Shown here one piece after another: positions 63,699 to 64,000 of a stretch of DNA of 64,000 nt. Origin of the DNA: Microthrixaceae bacterium (GTDB lineage Bacteria > Actinomycetota > Acidimicrobiia > Acidimicrobiales > Poriferisodalaceae). A program made the position numbers and the translations under genes. Numbering within the stretch: the stretch's first letter is position 1; every line of letters begins with the position of its first letter. A model generated the notes under the pieces. The model was not told where the DNA came from, made no database searches, and was given only the letters and a program-made list of their open reading frames with translations. Location of the stretch: assembly GCA_011523825.1 (NCBI GenBank), contig WTFX01000026.1, positions 1 through 64,000 on the forward strand, given 5' to 3'.

Positions 63699-64000
63699 AT
63701 GAGCACCGACACCCATTGGCATACGACCGTCGACAGCCCCATCGGGCCATTGGGCTTGGTGGCCACCGATACGGGACTGCGTGCCGTGTCGTGGCGCGGT
63801 GACGAGACCTCCGTCAAGCTGCCCGACGACATGGCCGAGGATGCTGAGCATCCGATCCTGCAGCGCGCTGCGCAGCAGCTCGACGAGTACTTCGACGGGA
63901 CGCGCACCAGCTTCGACCTTCCGCTGGACCTGCGCGGCACGCCATTCCAAGAGGCCGCCTGGCGCGCACTCGGCGACATCCCCTACGGCAGCACCCGCAG
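63699..64000 (+). CDS. ogt: Methylated-DNA-[protein]-cysteine S-methyltransferase, partial
   Basis: The first 100 codons only; the gene runs off the window. AGGAG precedes ATG 63699. The N-terminal domain (HTTVDSPIGPLGLVATDTGLRAVSW) and the helix GTPFQEAAWRALGDIPYGSTR just before the PCHR active-site motif identify the O6-alkylguanine repair family. It directly follows the AdaA-AlkA gene, making an alkylation-repair operon. Confidence 0.9.
   Translation, partial: MSTDTHWHTTVDSPIGPLGLVATDTGLRAVSWRGDETSVKLPDDMAEDAEHPILQRAAQQLDEYFDGTRTSFDLPLDLRGTPFQEAAWRALGDIPYGSTR

Overview
This is a GC-rich actinobacterial chromosome segment. The gene content (PAC2 protein, DUF4349 and beta-propeller lipoproteins, HutF-type histidine pathway, SURF1, PaaX, frequent GTG starts) suggests a free-living heterotroph, possibly class Acidimicrobiia; the class is my inference. 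The window has two parts.

Bases 1 to about 13,500 look like the right end of an integrated element. They hold a P4-type tyrosine integrase, an AlpA-like excisionase/regulator with its own near-consensus promoter and terminator, a Panacea-domain protein paired with a small zinc-ribbon protein, a protein ending in a HEPN-type R-x4-H motif, and a left block of minus-strand secreted proteins: two lipoproteins, a 925-residue Trp-rich FN3-like protein with calcium-loop repeats, and a 40-residue membrane peptide. This part has longer intergenic gaps, more A/T-rich patches and mostly unrecognised genes. No tRNA abuts the integrase, so the attachment site is not obvious.

From about 13,590 to the end is compact core chromosome: sterol-desaturase-like hydroxylase, tadA, tRNA-Ser(CGA), xseA-xseB, an S9 peptidase, SURF1, a MalY-like lyase, a TauE-like permease, aroC, a PAC2 protein and a beta-propeller lipoprotein. 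Bases 26.8-38.9 kb form a catabolic cluster matching aerobic 2-aminobenzoate (anthranilate) breakdown through its CoA thioester: CoA ligase plus PaaX regulator, the fused monooxygenase/old-yellow-enzyme reductase, and a divergent five-gene operon (SDR, enoyl-CoA hydratase, RidA, 5-oxoprolinase-like fusion, acyl-CoA-dehydrogenase-like protein). Then come a COG2907 flavoprotein, tRNA-Arg(ACG), larB-larC and pheA with two small followers.

Bases 45.1-53.8 kb are a histidine utilisation locus: hutU-def-hutF-hutI-flavoprotein on the minus strand, and an IclR regulator followed by hutH on the plus strand. A peptide-deformylase family gene sits where the N-formylglutamate deformylase hutG would be expected, and no hutG is seen in the window. 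The rest holds a Phd/RelE toxin-antitoxin pair with a perfect operator palindrome, a second RidA, tRNA-Ser(UGA) and tRNA-Ser(GCU), a ClC chloride channel, a nitroreductase, a persulfide dioxygenase-like/sulfurtransferase pair, a glutaryl-CoA-dehydrogenase-like gene, a DUF4349 lipoprotein, and an alkylation-repair pair (AdaA-AlkA fusion, then a truncated ogt). Upstream of the fusion is a symmetrical array of four CGGACA hexamers.
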